This document shows positions 61,790 to 64,000 of a stretch of DNA of 64,000 nucleotides, piece after piece (positions within the stretch are counted from its first letter, which is position 1; every line of letters begins with the position of its first letter). Source of the DNA: Paracoccus albicereus (GTDB taxonomy: Bacteria > Pseudomonadota > Alphaproteobacteria > Rhodobacterales > Rhodobacteraceae); the NCBI RefSeq assembly GCF_024359525.1, contig NZ_JAKZEU010000006.1:1-64000 (forward strand), read 5' to 3'. The notes beneath the pieces were generated by a model. That model had not been told where the DNA came from, made no database searches, and worked only from the letters and a program-made list of their open reading frames with translations. Made by a program: the position numbers and the translations under genes.

Positions 61790-63844
61790 TCAGTTCAGGC
61801 CGCGTCCTTTCAACAAGGCATCGACCCCCGGCATCCGTTCCCTGAACCGCGTCCAAAGTTCGTCCGCTGGTGCCGATCCGCCACGCGACAGGATCGTGTC
61901 TTCCAGCCGTTTCGCGGTCTTGGGATCGAAGATGTCTCCCGCCTCCTCGAACGCGGCGAAGGCATCGGCGTCCATCACCTCGGACCAGAGATAGGAATAA
62001 TATCCACTGGAATAGCCGTCGCCCGAGAAGACGTGGCTGAAATGCGGCGTGCCATGACGCATCGGGATCGCGGCGGGCGCGCCAAGCCTGTCCTGCAATG
62101 CACGCTGACGCGCCAGCGGGTCGGCAGGCGGCTCGCCCGAGTGGAAGTCCAGATCGACCAGCGCGGATTGCAGATACTCTGTTGTCGCGAAACCCTGCTG
62201 GGCACGGTCGGCCGCGACGATGCGCTTGCGAAGATCCTCGGGCAGCGCTTCGCCCGTCTCGTAGTGTCGGGCATGCGCATCGAGCACCTGCGGCTGCTCC
62301 AGCCAGTGTTCGTAAAGCTGGCTCGGCAACTCGACGAAATCGCGGGCGACTGATGTCCCCGAGATCGAGGGCCAGGTCACGTCCGACAGGATGTGGTGCA
62401 GCGCGTGGCCGAACTCGTGGAACAGGGTGTGGGCGTCGTTCCAGGACAGGAAGGCTGGCTCGCCCGGTTCGTCCGGGGGCGTGAAGTTGCAGACATTCAC
62501 GACGATCGCGCGCTGTCCCCCGCCCGGCGCAGGCCGGGCATCGTCAGGACCACCCAGCTTGTGCTGAACCTGCAGGCTGGAACACCACGCGCCCGACCGC
62601 TTCCCCGGACGCGCGAAGAAATCACCGATGAACGTCGCCATCGGCTTGCCGTCCCGCGTGATCGTCCAAGCCCGCACATCCGGGCGCCACAGGGCGGCGT
62701 TGATCGGATCGAATTCCAGCCCGAACAACCGGTGCGCGGTATCGAAGACCGCGCCGATCATCGCGTCGAGCGTCAGATACGGCTTGACCGCGCTGTCATC
62801 CAGATCGTGCTCCGCCTTGCGCCGCCGCTCTGCGTAATAGCGCCAGTCCCACGCTTCCAGCGCGCCGTTGATGCCGTCACCGTGCAGCATCTCGGTCAGC
62901 TTCGCCTCGTCGTCGGACGCGCGGCGCATCGCCGCCTCCCAGACCTCGGTCAGAAGCGCGCGGACCTTTTCCGCGTCGCCGGCCATTTCGGGTTCCAGCT
63001 TGTAGGACGCGAAATCGGCATAGCCCAGCAATTGCGCGCGTTCGTGGCGCAGGGCCAGGATCTCGGTCAGGATCGGCAGGTTGTTCGTTTCCTCGCCGCC
63101 CGCGCCCTCTCCGCTGCCGCGCCGGGTCCAGGCGGTGAAGGCCGTTTCACGCAGGGCACGGTCGCTGGCATGTTCCAGGAACGGCACAATCAGCGAGCGG
63201 TTCAGGGTGATCACCTGCCCCGTCAGCCCGCGCTCGCGCGCCGCCGCCCGCATCGACGCCACAAGCCACGCAGGCAAACCCGACAGACCGCTATCGGGCA
63301 CAGGCAGGACGTAATCGCGCTCATCCGTCAGCACGTTCTGCGAGAATTGCGTGGTTAGGACCGCCAGCCGGCCACGGATCTCGGCCATACGCTTGCGCGC
63401 ATCGGTCCCCAGCCCCGCGCCCGACCGTTTCAGATCGCGCAGCGCCAGTTCGGTTACGCGGCGATCCTCGGGCTCCAGCCGCTCCAGATGCTCGGCCACC
63501 TGCGCCACCCGGTCATAAAGCCGCGGGTCCATCCCTACCTTGCTGCCGTAAGCGGCAAGCTTGGGGGCGAAATCCCGTTCCAGTTCCTGCCGTGCGGGGT
63601 TCGAGTCGGTGCCGGCCAGCGTGTAGAAAACCGCAAGGACACGGTTCAGACCTTCTTCCGCCATCTCCATCGCTGCGATCGTATTCTCGAATGTCGGCGA
63701 GGTGGGGCTGGACGCGATCGCCTCGACCGCCGCTTCGGCGCGGGCCAGTTCGGTCTCGAAGGCGGGGGCGAAATCCGCATCCTCGATCAGATCGAAACGC
63801 GGCAACCCGTGCGGGCCGCTCCATTGCGTGAGTTCGGGGTTCAT
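61790..63844 (-). CDS. M3-family oligopeptidase (Dcp/PrlC type)
   Basis: Zinc endo- or dipeptidyl-peptidase of the M3 (thimet) family that breaks down short peptides. The 684-residue protein has HEFGHALHHILSD, the HExxH zinc site, followed by the glutamate ligand further on. YYSYLWSEVMDADAFAAFEEAGDIFD and GRYFDNTILSRG-like FEDTILSRGGSAPADELW at the end match family blocks. No signal peptide is visible, so it is cytoplasmic. AGGAGA lies eight bases before ATG 63844. Dcp and oligopeptidase A cannot be told apart with confidence here. Confidence 0.9.
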   Translation of the reverse strand: MNPELTQWSGPHGLPRFDLIEDADFAPAFETELARAEAAVEAIASSPTSPTFENTIAAMEMAEEGLNRVLAVFYTLAGTDSNPARQELERDFAPKLAAYGSKVGMDPRLYDRVAQVAEHLERLEPEDRRVTELALRDLKRSGAGLGTDARKRMAEIRGRLAVLTTQFSQNVLTDERDYVLPVPDSGLSGLPAWLVASMRAAARERGLTGQVITLNRSLIVPFLEHASDRALRETAFTAWTRRGSGEGAGGEETNNLPILTEILALRHERAQLLGYADFASYKLEPEMAGDAEKVRALLTEVWEAAMRRASDDEAKLTEMLHGDGINGALEAWDWRYYAERRRKAEHDLDDSAVKPYLTLDAMIGAVFDTAHRLFGLEFDPINAALWRPDVRAWTITRDGKPMATFIGDFFARPGKRSGAWCSSLQVQHKLGGPDDARPAPGGGQRAIVVNVCNFTPPDEPGEPAFLSWNDAHTLFHEFGHALHHILSDVTWPSISGTSVARDFVELPSQLYEHWLEQPQVLDAHARHYETGEALPEDLRKRIVAADRAQQGFATTEYLQSALVDLDFHSGEPPADPLARQRALQDRLGAPAAIPMRHGTPHFSHVFSGDGYSSGYYSYLWSEVMDADAFAAFEEAGDIFDPKTAKRLEDTILSRGGSAPADELWTRFRERMPGVDALLKGRGLN

Positions 63845-63915
63845 CGCTTGTCTCCTGCCGTTCGGAGCGCGACCCTAGGCCCTATGCGCGGCAGAGGAAA
63901 GCCGACCCGGCAGCA

Positions 63916-64000
63916 TCATTTCGCAGCCGGGCATAACGACCCCCGTAAGGGATCGTCCGCTGCCAGCGGCTGCCATTCGGCGACATCGCCATTCGCCGCG
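63916..64000 (-). CDS. Partial CDS, C-terminal end only (runs off right edge)
   Basis: On the minus strand an open frame enters from beyond the window and ends at TGA 63918-63916. The visible residues are AANGDVAEWQPLAADDPLRG followed by SLCPAAK. No family can be named from this. It may encode the protein upstream of the peptidase gene, 72 bases away and on the same strand. Confidence 0.35.
   Translation of the reverse strand, partial: AANGDVAEWQPLAADDPLRGSLCPAAK

Overview
The window is high-GC alphaproteobacterial chromosome, most likely Rhodobacteraceae and close to Paracoccus. Grounds: a phaZ / phaC-phaP-phaR locus with CTGC-N3-GCAG PhaR boxes, a divergent hmuR / hmuSTUV heme locus, a frcBCAK-type sugar ABC operon with a divergent ROK regulator, a zwf-pgl-pgi cluster, an alphaproteobacterial LexA box (GTTC-N7-GTTC) at uvrA, and a VPLPA-CTERM-like surface protein. 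The assignment is inferred from gene content; no rRNA is present.

Layout. 1-6286: decayed universal-stress-protein remnant, then heme uptake (hmuSTUV on minus, TonB receptor on plus). 6287-12830: an accessory island of about 6.5 kb ending at the 3' end of a tRNA-Ser(GGA) gene. It holds a ribbon-helix-helix gene, an unknown helical protein, a three-zinc-ribbon GIY-YIG protein, a soluble FtsH-like AAA+/zinc protease, an AT-rich GTTAC repeat array with a perfect 20-bp dyad, and an AlpA-like regulator. No integrase is visible. 12831-18214: tRNA-Ser and the PHB locus. 18304-27196: stress protein, two hydrolases, sorted surface protein, thrS, cold-shock gene, acyl-CoA synthetase, FrnE-like oxidoreductase, Bcr-type efflux. 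27193-32052: frcKACB and the divergent ROK regulator. 32188-39437: rpsD, a 53-aa small gene, SIMPL protein, a 960-aa GspL/PilP-like fusion and a Kef-type antiporter. 39445-47738: TraB/GumN protein, ftsY, pgi-pgl-zwf, PIN protein, rRNA methyltransferase and a frameshifted methyltransferase-family gene. 47735-55554: pyc, uvrA, two small membrane proteins, tRNA-Gly(GCC). 55623-64000: dimethylglycine-dehydrogenase-like enzyme, MFS carrier, 2-hydroxyacid dehydrogenase, SH3 protein, lipoprotein, M3 peptidase.

How genes work together. HmuR imports heme across the outer membrane, HmuTUV across the inner membrane, and HmuS handles it in the cytoplasm. PhaC makes PHB, PhaZ degrades it, PhaP coats granules, and PhaR probably represses phaP and itself through boxes seen here. 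Zwf, Pgl and Pgi feed hexose to 6-phosphogluconate, and Pyc replenishes oxaloacetate. Dense ATGA/GTGA overlaps show translational coupling throughout the core operons.

The least explained part is the 6.5-kb island, above all the pairing of a zinc-ribbon/GIY-YIG protein with a membrane-less FtsH-like protease beside an iteron-like repeat array. The repeats, promoters and terminators were read by eye. No homology search or folding was run.
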